Translations under genes and position numbers: made by a program
Notes under the pieces: model-generated
The model's database searches: none
What the model saw: only the letters and a program-made list of their open reading frames with translations
Told to the model about the DNA's origin: nothing
Shown: positions 62,841-64,000 of the stretch, in pieces
Position numbering within the stretch: the stretch's first letter is position 1
Layout of the letters: each line of letters begins with the position of its first letter
DNA from: Prostheceraeus crozeri
Taxonomy: Eukaryota > Platyhelminthes > Polycladida > Euryleptidae
DNA length: 64,000 nucleotides
NCBI GenBank assembly: GCA_907163375.1
Contig: CAJQUW010012683.1
Location: forward strand, 1-64,000
Direction of reading: 5' to 3'

Positions 62841-63256
62841 GGAAAGGGTCCAATTGGTTCCAAAAGGTAACATGCAGTAACAACAGTTGCATATTGCATA
62901 GTCTTTCAAACGACTACAACAAATCTCCAAAACAAAGGAAAAATGTCAATCACCAAAAAATAAATTTCAAAATTTTCCATTTGCATCACTACCTGCATGC
63001 ATCAGAGGCTAAACAATGTGATAGGACCTCAATTTCATACTCAGGGACAGAACATGCTTAGCGGTTCATCCGTTGTTCAAGCGGCAGCGCAGACAACTAT
63101 AAACGCTCGCCCGCGCGTATTCATAAACATTCCCCATGTTTTGACGGCATCAGATCAAGTGATTTCTGACTCTTAGTGCAGCGCGCATGTACGCGGGTAG
63201 AAGAATAGAATGTCCTTAACCACGGATGTTTGGGGTGCTCCGTAATTACGCGTGGC

Positions 63257-64000
63257 GGTACGCTGAACGGTGTTTTATAGCATTTCTTTTCTCTCACAAA
63301 ATGCACAGCCCTGCGCTGTTGAAAGTTGTAGAGCAGAAGCATCATTATAACGCACTGCGTTAAAAGATAGTGATCCAACCTTGACGTCGATTTTAGATTT
63401 TACTACGCTAACTGTCGTGCATTTATTCGTCATAGGTTCAATTCGACTCTGCTGGCCACATTCTGAAGTGTCAGTTGGTAGGCTATTTACTCTACTAAAA
63501 GGTGACGCTCTGCCTGATCGCGTATCGAAATCATACCAATTTTCCGAGCTTATTTGACATTCGACCAATATCAAAAAAATCACTTTTTAGTGAAAAATAT
63601 ATTTTGTGAAAATTCATCACTAACATCAGAAACGCTTGCTTGATGACGCAACACTTTAAGCGAGTACAGATGAAAGTTGAAACGACAAGCATATGACAAC
63701 CCTATACGACGACTGCATTATCTCGGCAGTGACTAGCATTGTGATCACCGTAGAAGCAGATAATCAAAATAATATAGAGAAGAAGCTTGATATCAACTCA
63801 AAATGGAATGATTGTCATTGAAGCCTTGAAATAAAATTTACATAATATTTCTTAGCAACATCTAAAATCAAAGTTTCTGTTTAGATGTTAGTCCGAAGAT
63901 CAAAGCTTCTTGTCCCGCCTTAGTTCCTCCACGTGTGCGATGATTTCTACTTAATGACGACGTTGTTTATGGTGATCACTCTTCTATTGAATAACGTGCA
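63257..64000. other. Right-hand flank, nothing recognised
   Basis: The minus frame 63,583-63,275 has no signature. Confidence 0.35.

Larger units (their letters stand above)
33674..62991. mobile_element. hAT element, second shell
   Basis: Ends tagtgatgaaaattttcc and, inversely, tagtgatgcaaatgg; the perfect 8-bp duplication cctgcatg stands at 33,666-33,673 and 62,992-62,999. Own sequence is only about 33,674-34,003 and 62,333-62,991. No transposase seen. The 33,674 side has a run of 'gaaaatttt' units. Confidence 0.8.
33521..63256 (+). mobile_element. CACTAG-ended element, copy C, outer shell of the nested structure
   Basis: 33,521-33,673 matches the left part of copy A ('gacatgccacgctcaat', 'ccctaaacatccgtg', 'gcagtcctgttatatagac'). 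63,000-63,256 continues exactly where that leaves off ('catcagaggctaaacaatg' to 'ggatgtttggggtgctc'). Everything between is inserted DNA. The right end is shortened near 63,256. Confidence 0.75.

Overview
The window looks like intergenic, transposon-dense DNA from an invertebrate animal, probably aquatic. The phylum cannot be read from the sequence. The evidence for an animal is the mix of element families (hAT, Tc1/mariner, pogo, Penelope-like, RTE- and CR1-like LINEs, Ty3/gypsy, a Polinton/Maverick), a metazoan-type Myb/SANT gene, a histone H4 sequence and splice-like signals. I see no intact multi-exon host gene. Almost every long open frame belongs to a mobile element.

Left part (1-13 kb): a Myb/SANT-like DNA-binding gene on the minus strand is split by a 1.25 kb foldback palindrome. 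The palindrome is bordered by an 11-bp duplication, and the reading frame lines up exactly across it. Next come a Ty3/gypsy fossil (3.1-5.4 kb, minus), a decayed hAT element with its transposase (7.96-10.24 kb) and a BED-finger hAT relic (11.8-12.6 kb).

Middle part (12.6-33.5 kb): a Penelope-like element (minus) is split by an hAT element with a perfect 8-bp target duplication, and hammerhead-like motifs lie on both sides of its coding part. Further on are an hAT relic of the same family, a reverse transcriptase relic and several inverted-repeat elements. A histone H4 sequence lacking its first nine residues is closely flanked by perfect 36-bp inverted repeats. Also present are LINE 3' ends, a nearly intact Tc1 element, and copies of a CACTAG-ended non-autonomous family, one of which carries an hAT insertion. 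A pogo-type element carrying another hAT closes this part.

Right part (33.5-63.3 kb) is one nested structure. A small CACTAG-ended element is split by an hAT (TSD cctgcatg). That hAT is split by a pogo/Tigger element (TSD TA). The pogo is split by a 21.4 kb Polinton/Maverick fossil (TSD caagta), by an hAT inside its transposase gene (TSD ggtgcaac) and by a 5'-truncated LINE. Each joint can be read from matching target duplications or continuing sequence.

The Polinton (34,295-55,678) has long terminal inverted repeats, an A32-type packaging ATPase and a much-broken protein-primed DNA polymerase. It also has many short GC-rich hairpins with three-base loops scattered through AT-rich DNA, a 123-bp tandem repeat, and roughly 8 kb of strange strand-biased sequence that may be an assembly fault. 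The strongest leads are the H4 cassette, the hairpin modules, the nesting order, the foldback in the Myb gene and the hammerhead-like motifs.
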